Part shown: positions 22,110 to 34,484 of the stretch, in pieces | Position numbering within the stretch: the stretch's first letter is position 1 | How the letters are laid out: each line of letters starts with the position of its first letter | Assembly (NCBI RefSeq): GCF_025698545.1 | Contig: NC_068570.1 | Span: 53,711,924-53,775,923 of the forward strand | DNA from: Gossypium raimondii | Taxonomy: Eukaryota; Streptophyta; Magnoliopsida; Malvales; Malvaceae | Reading direction: 5' to 3' | DNA length: 64,000 nt | Translations under genes and position numbers: made by a program | The notes under the pieces: model-generated | What the model was told of the DNA's origin: nothing | Database searches by the model: none | What the model saw: the letters and a program-made list of their open reading frames with translations, nothing else

Positions 22110-24434
22110 ACTATGGATGCCGAACTCAATGAAAGGATGGAAAGGATGGAAAGAACCCAAAGAGAATTGCAGAGCAACCGCCAAGTCGCAAAGAAGAGGC
22201 AAGAGATTTGATGGTGAGATCTCGAGAGGAATCGCTCGAGCAAAGAGATCAAATGACCAAAATGATGGAAATGATGATGGCCTTGGTCAAAGGAAAGGGA
22301 CCTATGCAGAGCCCCGATATCGTAGAACCGCCTCAGTCAAGAGCTAATCAAGATCCACTTTATCCTCCGGGATTTACTCCACCTCATGTCCATACAATGC
22401 AAAGAGGATACCTCCAAAGAGAACCTACAAGTCAGGAACAACATCCTACTCCATCTGCTCATTTAGGACAGGGAATGTTTGTATCGAACCCTGGGGCTAA
22501 TCCTTCAGATCCAATTGTTCCAGACCTAGATGATCCTGTAGAAGTAGCAAGGCTGAGAATTGATGATAATAACGCTCAGGATAAGTACAGGATCTGGAAG
22601 AGAGGATCAAGGCGAGAGAATCGTTGAAGTTTTCTCGCTTTGAGTGCCAAAGAGCTCGATTTGGTACCGATTTGGTCTTACCCCTAAAATTTAAGGCACC
22701 TGATTTCGAGAAGTATGACGGAACAAGATGTCCAAAGGCGCATCTGATCATGTTTTGTCGAAAGATGACTGGTTATGTAAACGATGATAAATTGTTGGTG
22801 CATTGCTTTCAAGATAGTTTGGTTGGCTCAGCCCTTCGATGGTATAATCAACTCAGTAGAGAGAGAATCCGATCATGGAAGGATTTGGCTTCAGCATTCT
22901 GTGAGCAATATAGGCATGTACCGGATATGATGCCTGATTGACTAACCTTACAAATGATGGAAAAGAAGCCGACAGAGACTTTTCGGCAGTATGCACAAAG
23001 ATGGAGGGATATCTCGGCTCAGGTGGAGCCTCCGTTAACTAAGACAGAGATAACGGTCCTCTTCATTAATACTCTCAAAGCGTCGTTTTACGATAAATTG
23101 GTAGGAAGTGCCACAAAGGACTTCGCGGATATTGTAATATCCGGGGATCTTATTGAAAACGCCGTCAAGAGTGGGAAAATGGAAGGCCCCGAGAGTTCGA
23201 AGAGGGTAGTACCCGCAAAGAAAAAAGAGGTAGAGGCTCATATGGTTGGAACCGAGAGTCACTGTGCCCCCAATTCGTACCCTGCCTAATCACGACCTCA
23301 TTATCGCCCACCTTCAAACTTCTACTTTCCTCCTCAAGGTCCTTACCATCAAGCACCTCCGTCTTACCCCGTTTATGCTATGAATAACCAAAGACCATTC
23401 ACCTTGTTCCCACCAAACACCATGCCTACACAAAGTCAACCTAAAAATGATCAAAGACCAGCAAGACCCATTCCTGAAAAACCTCAATTCACCCCAATTC
23501 CTGTGCCATACGGAGAATTATACCCGAAACTGTTGGAGAAGCAATTGATATCCCACATTACATGGCACCCCAAGCCCCTTACCCGAGGTGGTATGATCCT
23601 AATGCTAGTTGTGTGTATCACGCTGGGAATCAGGGACACTCTACAGAAAATTGTGTGGCCTTTAAAAAGAGGGTTCAAGGTCTCATCGATGCTGCCATTT
23701 TACGATTTGATGGTGTTAGCAATGTGACGGGAAATCCTCTTCCTAACCATACTGGCGGGAATGTAAATGCGGTGATAGATGAAGACAATTGGCAAGCCAA
23801 ATGTGATGTTAATAAAGTAAGAACACCTTTGAAGAAGGTATGGGAGATGATGATTGAAAATGGCATGCTATGTCCGTCTAGTAAGATCCTTAAAGAAGAA
23901 AGTACAAAAGACCAGAGTTTCTGTGATTTTCATGGCATTGAAGGGCATGACATCCAATCTTGCAGGGAATTTAGAAAATTACTTCAGGACATGATAGATA
24001 ACAAGGAGGTCAAAGTCTTTGATAGTGTGGAAGGGGCCGATGAGGGAGAAATATGTGCCTCTGATGATCAATTGATGGCTTTCCCTTATAGTGTCGATAG
24101 ACCCTTGGTGATTTATTACGAGGTAAAGAAGGAAGAAGTTAGTCGAGAAGTTAAACCAAGTTTGATAATTGAAGTACCTGCTCCTTTCCCTTATAAGGAC
24201 AACAAGGCAGTGCCTTGGAATTATGATGTCAATATTATTGTACCTGAGGGTGAAAAGTCCAAGGTTGTGAGTGAAGGTGTTAGCGGAGTAGGGCATTTTA
24301 CTCGTAGCGGAAGATGTTATTCTCCCGAGACGGTTGAGCCAAAGAAGAAGGTTGCTGGTCCGAGCCAAAAAGGAAAAGCACCAATGTATGAGGTTGAGGA
24401 TGATGTTGAAACACAACTTGAGCGGGGAAGTTAA
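22110..24434 (+). pseudogene. gag region of the Tat-like element, broken
   Basis: The capsid-type retrotransposon gag domain is recognisable from SALRWYNQLSRERIRSWKDL and the following FCEQYRHVPDM, with ETFRQYAQRWRDISAQVEPP behind it. A Pro/Gln-rich linker follows, then two zinc-finger-like motifs of the C-x2-H-x4-GH-x4-C kind (CVYHAGNQGHSTENC near 23600, CDFHGIEGHDIQSC near 23925). This is the structural protein that packages the element RNA. A few breaks. Confidence 0.8.
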
Positions 24435-24799
24435 AAAGGTCGTGAATGAGAAGGAAGCACATGAGTTCTTAAAGTTTATTAAGCACGTGAATATAGCGTC
24501 GTAGAACAATTAAACAAGCGGTAGGCACGAATCTCGGTATTGTCTCTATTGTTGAACTGAGCCACATCGAAATGCCTTGTTAAAGTGTTAAATCAAGCTT
24601 ATGTGGCGAACAATGTATCCGTGGAAAAGCTTGATAGGTGGGCAAATAATCTAAATGCGATAATTTCATCTCTTTTAGTGATGACGAAATACCGCTAAAT
24701 GCTAGGGGCTCGTAAAAGCATTGCACATCACAACCAATTGCAAAGGTTACATATTACCAAATGTGCTCATCGACAATGGATCTCAGACTCAATGTTATG

Positions 24800-27700
24800 C
24801 CTTTGGCCACGCTTTCTAGGATGCGGTTGATATGTCTTATCCGAGGCCTTGTTATTCTACAGTAAGGGCATTTGATGGGACACGGTGAGAAGTCATGGGA
24901 AAGATCGAAATTCCTTTAAAAGTTGGGCCATGTGTATATGATATCGAGTTTCAGGTCATGGACATCACGCCTTCATACAATTGCCTCTTAGGAAGACCTT
25001 GGATCCATTCTGCTGGGGCAGTTCCTTCATCTCTCCATCAAAAAGTAAAGTTCATCATGGATAGCCGTTTGATTACTGTTGATGGTGAGGAAGACATCAT
25101 CGCATCTATCTCTACTGATGCACCCTACATCGAAATAAGCGAGGATGCGGTAGAATGTTCTTTTCGCTCCTTGGAATTTATCAATGCTACATTTGTTGCT
25201 GAAAGGAATAAGATCCCTATTCCCAAACTGTCAAGGAATACCGGGATGGGAATTAAGCTGACTGTGGGAAAAGGAGCTCGAGCGAGGAAAGGTTTGGGAA
25301 AATATCAACAATGGATGGTTAGAGCTTTGAAACCAACGCACCACAAGGGCCAATACGGTTTGGGGTTCAAACCAGATATATATCAAAGAAGAAAACAATT
25401 GCAGAAAGATCGAGAGAGAAGAATCGCAAGGGCTTCATGCCAGGAATTGGGGTGGGATCCGTTAGTGTATCCTCCTTTATTAAGAACATTTACATCAGCA
25501 GGAGTGATGTACTCAGGGCAGAACAACTCGCAAGTCACATTATTGATTGAAAAGGGTCTTCAGAATATCAGCCTAAATGCTATTGACAATGAGAATGATG
25601 AAATTAAGAATGCTTCAATGATACGCCCTTGTCCTCCAGGATATGTTTTGAACAACTGGACTGCTGAGGACCTCCTTGTAGTTTTTAAGTCCCCTTCAGA
25701 GTAATGCTCAATGTTAACCCTTCATTTTGTGTGTCCTTAAACAGTAGGATTCCTTTTGTAAGAGCTTCTGTTTGCTCTTTATCATTTCAATGAACATTAA
25801 TGAAGATGCATTTTGTTTTATATTGTCATATTCTTTTCATTAACTTTGCGACTACTCATTCTGTTCATATCCTTTTCTAGGCATATATCTCATATCATCT
25901 CATATCATTGTGTGTTGATTACAATACCTCAATACTCTGCTATAGCCTTTTTCCATTCACCTTTCAGGTGCTCAGATATCAATGGCATGAATAATCCCGT
26001 TATGAATCCTGAAATCAATTTTGAGAAGGTTGTTTGTTTAGGAGAATTCGAAGCTGATGAAAATGTTGAAGATTGTGTCTCGTCTCCTAACTTACTGAGA
26101 ATGGTGGAACAAGAAGAGAAACAAATCCTACCCCATCAAGAATCTGTTGAGGTAGTTAACTTGGGGAACGAAGAAGAGAAACAAGAAGTGAAGATTGGGA
26201 CTTCCATTTCAGAAAACACAAGGCAAGATTTAATCGCCTTGCTCCATGAATACAAGGATGTGTTTGCCTGGTCTTATCAGGATATGCCAGGATTGAACAC
26301 GGATATTGTGGTCCACAAGCTCCCACTGAAACCAGAATGCAAACCCGTTCAGCAGAAATTAAGAAGGATGAGACCCGAAATGCTGTTAAAGATAAAAGAG
26401 AAAGTCAAGAAACAATTTGACGCTGGCTTCCTACAAGTCTCAAAGTATCCAGAATGGGTAGCTAATATAGTCCCAGTGCCGAAGAAGGATGGCAAGGTGT
26501 GAATGTGCGTGGATTATCGTGATCTAAATCAAGCAAGCCCTAAGGATAACTTTCCTTTACCGCATATCGACACTTTGGTGGATAATACGGTAAAGCATTC
26601 TCTGTTTTCTTTCATGGATGGTTTCTTAGGATATAATCAGATAAAGATGGGTCCCGAAGACATGGAGAAAACTACATTCATAACAATGTGGGGAACCTTC
26701 TGCTACAAGGTAATGCCGTTCGGATTAAAGAATGCTGGGGCAACATATCAGAGAGCCATGGTGACGTTATTCCATGATATGATGCACAAAGAAATAGAAG
26801 TTTATGTCGATGATATGATTTCCAAATCTCGGGAAGAAAGAGAGCATGTTGGGAGTCTTAGGAAGCTGTTTGAAAGATTAAGAAAGTTCCAGTTGAAGCT
26901 TAACCCGGCCAAATGTACATTTGGGGCTACCTTAGGAAAACTGCTAGGTTTCATTGTTAGTGAAAGAGGTATTGAGGTTGACCCAGATAAGATAAAAGCT
27001 ATACAAGAATTGCCTCCCCCGCGTATATAAAAGGAAGTCAGAGGTTTTTTAGGAAGGTTGAATTACATTGCTCGATTCATTGCTCAACTTACCAATCAGT
27101 GTGACCCAATTTTTCGACTCCTTCGAAAACGTAATCCGGGAGAATGGAACGAGGAGTGCCAAGTGGCCTTCGACAAGATAAAACAGTATCTATCTAATCC
27201 TCCTGTGCTAGTACCGCCGACCCCTGGAAAACCCTTAATATTGTACCTGACCGTGTTTGAGAACTCAATGGGTTGCGTACTGGGGGAACATGATGAGTCA
27301 GGGAGAAGAGAAAAGGCAATTTACTACCTCAGCAAGAAGTTCACAGAATATGAGGCAAAATACCCTTCAATTGAGAAGTTTTGTTGTGCATTGATTTGGA
27401 CGGTTCGAAGGCTCAGACAATACATGTTGTATCACACGACATGGTTAATTTCAAAACTGGACCCAATAAAGTACATGATGGAGTCACCTGCACTCTCAGG
27501 GAGAATGGCCCGATGGCAGATCCTATTGACTGAGTATGACATTGTATATGTGAGCCAAAAGTCGATAAAAGGAAGCGCAATAGCTGACTTCTTGGCAAGT
27601 CGTGCAATGGAGGAATACGAGCCTTTGAGATTTGAGTTCCCAAATGAAGATTTGATGTGCATTTCAGAAAAAGAGGGCGAGTCATCAAAAGGAAAGTCAT

Positions 27701-29426
27701 GGAAGATGAGCTTTGATGGTGCATCAAATGCATCGGGGCATGGGATAGGAGTAGTCTTAGTATCACCTGAAGGGGACCATTACCCACTTACTGCCAGATT
27801 GAATTTCTTCTGTACAAATAATATAGCGGAATATGAAGCTTGCATCATGGGACTTCGTGCAGCTATCAAGAGGAAAATCAAAATCTTAGAGGTACACGGG
27901 GACTCAGCACTAGTCATTTACCAAGTTCGTGGAGATTGGGAAGTAAGAGATTCAAAATTAGTCAAATATCGCGATCTCGTCGCAGAGCTAATCAAGGAAT
28001 TCTATGAAGTGACTTTTAACTACTTTCCACGGGAAGAGAATCAATTGGCTGATGCCCTAGCCACCTTGGCTTCGATGTTTAAAGCAAACAGAGAAAATGA
28101 AATAATGCCTATCCAAATGAGCATATATGAGACCCCCGCACACTGCTTTAGTATTGAGGAGGAGTCAGATGGACGACCATGGTTCCATGATATCTTGAAG
28201 TATATCAAGAATCAAAGGTACCCCGAGCAAGCAAACGAGAATGACAAAAGAACAATCAGGAGAATGGCGATTGGATTTGTTCTTGACGGGGATATTCTAT
28301 ACAAAAGGGGAAAAGATCAAGTGCTCCTGAGGTGTGTGGACGCTGTTGAAGCTAGAAAGATACTTGAAGAGGTTCATGAAGGAATTTGTGGAACACATGC
28401 CAGTGGTTTCACCATGGCCAGGCAGATTATGAGACTTGGTTTTTATTGGCTGACGATGGAAAGGGATTGCATTGGTTACGCACGAAAGTGCCACAAATGT
28501 CAAATTTATGGCGACAAAATTCATGCAGCTCCGTCGCCCCTTCATGTCATGACTTCTCCGTGGCCTTTTTCTATGTGGGGCATGGATGTTATAGGGCCAA
28601 TTTCCCCGAAAGCTTCCAATGGGCATCGATTCATCTTTGTGGTTATAGACTACTTCACAAAATGGGTAGAAGCCACTTCATTTGCTAATGTGACAAAGAC
28701 TGCAGTCTGTAGGTTCTTAAAAAAGGAGATTATATGTCGATATGGTCTGCCTGAAAGAATCATTTCAGATAATGCTTTAAATTTGAACAACAAGATGATG
28801 AAAGAAGTATGTGAGCAATTCCAGATAAAACATCATAATTCTTCGCCCTATCGCCCAAAGATGAACGGAGCAGTAGAAGCCGCTAATAAGAACATTAAGA
28901 GGATTATTAGGAAGATGACTGAGACATATAAAGACTGGCACGAAAAGCTACCATTCGCCTTGTACGCATATCGCACCTCGGTACGGACGTCTACGGGGGC
29001 AACTCCTTTTTCTCTGGTCTACGGGATGGAAGCGTTCTGCCTATCGAAGTAGAGATCCCATCCCTGCGCGTCTTAATGGAGACAAGATTAGAAGAATCAG
29101 AGTGGGTTCGAGCTCGATATGATTAGCTAAACCTTATTGAAGGGAAACGCTTGAAGGCAATTTGTCATGGACAGATGTATCAGAAAAGAATGATCACGAC
29201 TCATGATAAAAAGATGCGGCCAAGAGAATTTCGTGAAGGGGAGCTTGTTTTAAGAAAGATCCTCACGATACAAAAGGACTTTCGAGGAAAATGGTCACCA
29301 AATTGGGAAGGGCCATACGTTGTAAAAAAGGCATTCTCAGGAGGGGCTCTGATTCTCACTGAGATGGACGGGAAAGAATTACCTAATCCAGTGAACTCAG
29401 ATGCTGTGAAGAAATATTATGCTTAA
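24800..29426 (+). pseudogene. pol region: protease, RT, RNase H, second RNase H, integrase; broken
   Basis: Protease comes first (PSYNCLLGRPWIHSAGAVPS near 24970), then a G-patch-like segment (GARARKGLGKYQQ near 25275). RT has NFPLPHIDTLVD and the catalytic YVDD (near 26806); an RNase H follows (SLYY-type AIYYLSKKFTEYE). A second, archaeal-type RNase H follows from about 27700 (SFDGASNASGHGIG, NNIAEYEACIMGL, ENQLADALATLAS). Integrase has its HHCC zinc motif (GTHASG, CHKCQIYGD) and the DDE residues in GMDVIGP, ISDNALN and NGAVEAANKN. The tail (FRGKWSPNWEGPYVVKKAF) is the usual basic C-terminus without a clear chromodomain. A handful of breaks; the longest open stretch covers RNase H and integrase. 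Confidence 0.88.
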
Positions 29427-29501
29427 AAAAAACAAACAAAAAAAATAGAAAAAAAACAAAAAAACAGAAAAAAACAGACAAAACAAAAAAAGAAGAAAAA
29501 A

Positions 29502-29580
29502 TCAAGATGAAAACCCGAAAAGGGCGTCTTGATAAACAAAAAAAAAAGATTAGGATGAAAACCCGAAAGGGCGTCCTAAT
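29502..29580 (+). other. Pair of stem-loops just after pol
   Basis: Hairpin one is 29502-29532 (TCAAGA / TCTTGA stem) and hairpin two 29549-29580 (ATTAGGA / TCCTAAT stem). Both enclose the same core, TGAAAACCCGAAA(A)GGGCG, which itself can pair CCC with GGG. The same pair occurs in the minus-strand relative at 56259-56333. Confidence 0.7.
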
Positions 29581-30389
29581 GAAGTGGGCTCGGGCTTGAA
29601 GAAGCCAATTGGCTTGAACGGGGAGTCGAATGGCGGGGTTACAATATTTGAAGCATTCTCAGAAGCTCAAAATCTTCTACACAAGAAGCCGTGCTCGAAA
29701 AGATCCAGGATGAAGAAACGTGGAAAGTTTATGCATTGGATATCTAGAGCATTTCTGGCCATTGAACTCGCTTTCTTTTCTTTATGACAATTTATTTGTT
29801 AAACTTTCCTTGTCAATTTTTTGTTTGTTGCTTTTGAAAAAAATGAAATGAATGTGAGATATTTCTTTCATGCCTACTTTGCCTTTTTATGCATCTCATG
29901 ATTTATTCATTTAAATGATAAATAGTAAGATGACATACTCTAAACAAAAGGAATGTTGAGCATTACCTGGATGAGAATTTGATAAATACAAGGGCCCCAA
30001 AGCAGGAACAATGTTCAGCAGGGGGCAAGAGAGTGATATACGAAGAAATGTGGATTACTTGCAAACCTTGAAGATGAGTACAAAACTTGAGAGAAAGTCG
30101 TGAATGGAGGCAATGAATGCGGACCCTCACAAAAATCAAAAGTGGGGCACGTGACAAACAGCCCACGGTGCATTGCATGATCATGTAGACACAAAAGCAT
30201 TTAGGACAAACATGTGCATATCGTAATAACATCATACATGACATATACAGGTATACCAGTAGAGCAAGGAATACTAGGAGAAAGCTGCACAGAATCAATG
30301 AGGAAGAAGGCTTTTAGTTTCACCTGATGTTTTTTTTGAAACCCTATTCTTTCAAGAAATATTTTTTTAAAAAAAATCTGTTTTTTTCA

Positions 30390-32010
30390 AAAAATCAACT
30401 CATAATACAGAGGTGAGTTGAGCCTCGGGTCACGCTGAGGTATTTTTTAATTTCGCTTTTTCAAAATCAACTCATAATACTGAGGTGAGTTGAGCCTCGG
30501 GTCACGCCTGAGGTATTTTAAATTTCGCTTTTTAAAAATCAACTCATAATCAGAGGTGAGTTGAGCCTCGGGTCACTCGAGGTATTTTAAATTTCGCTTT
30601 TTCAAAAATCAACTCATAATACAGAGGTGAGTTGAGCCTCGGGTCACTGAGGTATTTTTAAATTTCTTTTTTTCAAAAATCAACTCATAATCTGAGATGT
30701 GAGTTGAGCCTCGGGTCACGCTTAGGTATTTTTTAAATTTCGCTTTTTTCAAATATCAACTCATAATACAGAGGTGAGTTGAGCCTCAGGTCACTGAGGT
30801 ATTTTTTAAATTTCGCTTTTTCAAAAATCAACTCATAATCTGAGGTGAGTTGAGCCTCGTCACTGTTGAGGTATTTTTAAATTTCTATTTTTTCAAAAAT
30901 CAACTCATAATCTGAGGTGAGTTGAGCCTCGGGTCACGCTGAGGTATTTTAAATTTCGCTTTTTTCAAAAATCAACTCATAATACAGAGGTGAGTTGAGC
31001 CTCGGGTCACGTTGAGGTATTTTAAATTTTGCTTTTTCAAAAATCAACTCATAGTACAGAGGTGAGTTGAGCCTCGGGTCCTGTTGAGGTATTTTTAAAT
31101 TTCTACTTTTTTCAAAAATCAACTCATAATCTGAGGTGAGTTGAGCCTCGGGTCACTGTTGAGGTATTTTTTAAATTTCAACTTTTTCAAAAAATCAACT
31201 CATAATCTGAGATGTGAGTTGAGCCTCGGGTCACACTGAGGTATTTTTTAATTTCTTTTTTCAAAAATCAACTCATAATCTGAGGTGAGTTGAGCCTCGG
31301 GTCACGCTGAGGTATTTTTTAAATTTCTGCTTTTTCAAAAAATCAACTCATAATACAGAGGTGAGTTGAGCCTCGGGTCACGCTGAGGTATTTTTTTTAA
31401 TTTCTACTTTTTTCAAAAAATCAACTCATAATACAGAGGTGAGTTGAGCCTCGGGTCATGCCGAGGTATTTCTTTTAAATTTCCGTTTTTCAAAAAATTA
31501 ACTCATAATACAGAGGTGAGTTGAGCCTCGGGTCATGCCGAGGTATTTCTTTTAAATTTTCGTTTTTCAAAAATCAACTCATAATCTGAGTGAGTTGAGC
31601 CTCGGGTCATGCCGAGGTATTTCTTTTAAATTTCCGTTTTTCAAAAATCAACTCATAATCTGAGGTGAGTTGAGCCTCGGGTCATGCCGAGGTATTTCTT
31701 TTAAATTTTCGTTTTTCAAAAATCAACTCATAATACAGAGGTGAGTTGAGCCTCGGGTCATGCCGAGGTATTTCTTTTAAATTTCCGTTTTTCAAAAATC
31801 AACTCATAATACAGAGGTGAGTTGAGCCTCAGACCATGCCGAGGTATTTCTTTTAAATTTATGTTTTTTGAAAAATCAACTCATATTGCGAGAGGTGAGT
31901 CGAGCCTCGGGGCACATGTCGGGGTATTTTTGATTTTTGTTTTTCGAAGATCAAATCATAATCCAAGAGGTGAGTTGAGTCTCGGGTCGCACGCCGAGCT
32001 GTTCTCGATT
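30390..32010 (+). repeat. 22-unit tandem array in the 3' region of the Tat-like element
   Basis: Units of about 74 bp, each CAACTCATAATMYRGAGGTGAGTTG followed by AGCCTCGGGTCAYGCYGAGGT and an AT-rich spacer. Each unit can form two hairpins: CAACTCA with TGAGTTG, and CCTCGG with CCGAGG (CTGAGG in other units, keeping a G-U pair). Tandem arrays between pol and the 3' LTR are a known habit of Tat/Ogre elements. Confidence 0.9.
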
Positions 32011-32100
32011 TCTGCTTTTCAAATAAAGAGGAAAATTTTGGATGGTCAAACAAAATTCAGTGCTTTTTAGTCTTTGCTCTATCCCTGTTTCACAGCTATG

Positions 32101-32116
32101 AGCAAAGAGGGGCAGC
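32101..32116 (+). promoter_or_regulatory. Polypurine tract
   Basis: AGCAAAGAGGGGCAGC lies directly before the 3' LTR TG. The same string, with one or two changes, precedes the LTRs of the two minus-strand elements. Confidence 0.8.
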
Positions 32117-34484
32117 TGTAATCACTGAATTTTACCCGGGTTAAATTTTGGGTCGGGTCGATCTCGTATGGGCCCAATGATCGGGCCCATTAGGATTTAA
32201 TTTTAGAATTGTTTTAGCCCATTTTTAATGTTTGCTTTAAATATTAATAAAATAGTCATAATAAAATTTTGAAAAAATAAAAAATACAAAAAATAAAAAT
32301 TACATTTTGACCCTTCTACTTTTTAAAATTTACATTTTGACCCCAAAATTTTCTTTAAATTACACTTTGACCCCTAATATTTCGTAAATTACAGCCAGGC
32401 CCCTAAACTTTCCAGAAATTACATTTTTGCCTTATATTTTCCTAGAATCGCATTTTTGCCCCAGAAATTTTGCACCCATTACGATTTAGTCCTTCTGGGC
32501 ATGACAAGACTGCCCCCAACCAGCATTCTTGCGTGACCCGCTCGCCACGCCTGCCACCCCAATGCATGGCCTCCCTCCTCCTCTGCCACCTGAAAAGAAA
32601 GAGAAAGAAACAAAAATTGATGGATTTAAAAAGAGGAATATGAGAGAAAGAGGGGGATTTTCGGATAGGAACCCCCCCCAAAAAAAAAAGAAGCAGAGAA
32701 AACTCAAAAAAATAAAATAAAAACAGCAGTAAGTAAAAAGCCATCACCACCGCCGCACCACCACCGTCACCGTCACCACCTGAAAAGCCGCAATCAATCA
32801 AAAAGGAAAGCAAAGCAAAAAAAGTAGCAGCAAAAAAAAAAGAAAAAAAACGAAAGAACAACTTCAAAAATCCGGCCGCTCCTTCGCCACCACCGTGCTC
32901 ACCGCCGCGCCCTTGCATTCCCACCCCCGTCGCACCTACACAAGCAAACAAAAAAAGAAAACAAAAAAACAGCAAGTAAAACGAGAAAGAAAACAGCAGC
33001 CCAAACAGTAAAGAAGAAAGAAAGAAGAAAAGAAAGATAGGAAAAGGAAAAAGAAATAAAAAAATAAAAAAAACAGCAGCCCATTTTTGGCAGTCCAGCA
33101 GCAGTCCACCAGCAGCAGCCCACCAGCAGTGGCCCACCCGTGCAGCTCCAATCCAGCAGCAGGCCCAGCGCAGCAGTTCAGCAGATTCGGCCCATTTCAA
33201 CAGCTCCAGTCCAGCAGGTTCAGCCCAACAGCAGCAGGCCACTGCCCAACAGGCCACTGCCCAGCCCAACGCCCAGCAGCTCCAGCAAGCCACCCATACA
33301 GCAGCCCAATAGTTCCAGCAGCCCAAGCCCACTAAGGCCCAATTCAAAGCAAAAAAAAGAAAAGGCCTGTCCTTCAAGCCCACAACTTTGGGCTTTGGGT
33401 AATCTTTTTTTTAATCCATTTTAATTTATTTAATTTATTTAAATGGTATTTTATTTAAATTAGCATTTTTTAATAGTTTTTTTTAGAAATATTATTATGT
33501 TATTTTATTTGCATGTTTAAAATAAAAATATATATTTTAATGCGTAAGGCAACGAGCCGGTTTAGCATCGAGCCGTTGATTTCATCGCTATGTTGGGTGA
33601 ATATTGATGGCTCGTGTTAAATACGGGACGCCCTTATAAAAATCGAAAATATTCAAAATTCCTCGTGTTTTAATAAAAATCCTCGTGTTTTATTAGAATC
33701 CCGATTAAATATTAATTTGATTTGTTTTGACACTAATTCGACGATTTCATCGCCATATCGGAGTGAATTTCATCGATTCGTGTTAAATATGGTATTATTA
33801 AAAAAAATCGTGTTTCAAAAATTTTCATGTCTTCAAAATTTCTCATGTTTCAAAATAATAATAATAAAATTTCCCGTGTTTCAAAAAAATATATTCGTGT
33901 TTCTTTTTTTCCAAAAATTTCCCATGTTTCAAAAAATATATTCGTGTTTTTTTTTTTCAAAAAAAATCTCGTGTTTCAAAATTTTCGTTTTTAAAAGAGT
34001 TTTGTGTTTCTAAAATGCTTGTATTTAAAACAAAAAATTTGTGTTTTCAAAAAAAAAAAAGAAAAAGTTGTTGTGCTTTAAAATTCTCGTGCTTTAATCG
34101 GATCACGGCTAATATTAAATTGAACTTGTATTTTGAAAATTAAGACAACGCATTTTAACGAGATACCAATTTTGGGCGTTATGAGGTGCTAATACCTTCC
34201 TCACAGAACCGACTCCGAACCCTAATTTTCTCTCGGATTTTCACGCAGACCTAAAATTACCTCTTTTTTAGGAAAATTTAAAAATAAATTTTTCTTCTAA
34301 AAAGAGAATTTATAAAAATTTAAAAATAAATTTTTCTTCTAAAAAGAGAATTTATTAGGTGTCCGATCACACCTAGAAAAAAAGATCGGTGGCGACTCCC
34401 TTTTAAATAAATTGAAACTATGCTTTTAAATTTTCAATAATCACTTCAATTAGCGTCCGTACCCAAAATTTTTAGGTCGCTACA
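32117..34484 (+). repeat. 3' LTR of the Tat-like element
   Basis: 2368 bp, near-identical to 16501-18842. It differs by scattered substitutions, homopolymer length changes and a tandem duplication of about 40 bp near 34270-34350. Confidence 0.92.

Larger units (their letters stand above)
16501..34484 (+). mobile_element. Tat/Ogre-like Gypsy LTR retrotransposon (Ty3/Gypsy)
   Basis: Fossil element about 18 kb long with two LTRs, an AGGCC target duplication (16496-16500 and 34485-34489), primer-binding site, polypurine tract, an extra open region before gag, gag, protease, RT, RNase H, a second (archaeal-type) RNase H, integrase, and a tandem-repeat 3' region. The order, size and second RNase H point to the Tat lineage. 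The structure looks whole, but the coding part is broken in roughly a dozen places. The LTRs differ by perhaps 1-2 % by eye, so the insertion is young: probably under about a million years with usual plant LTR clocks (inference). Confidence 0.9.

Noticed and set aside
30390-32010. CRISPR-like array of repeats
   Set aside because: Plant nuclear retroelement context; the spacers are variants of the same AT-rich sequence, and units are a tandem repeat.
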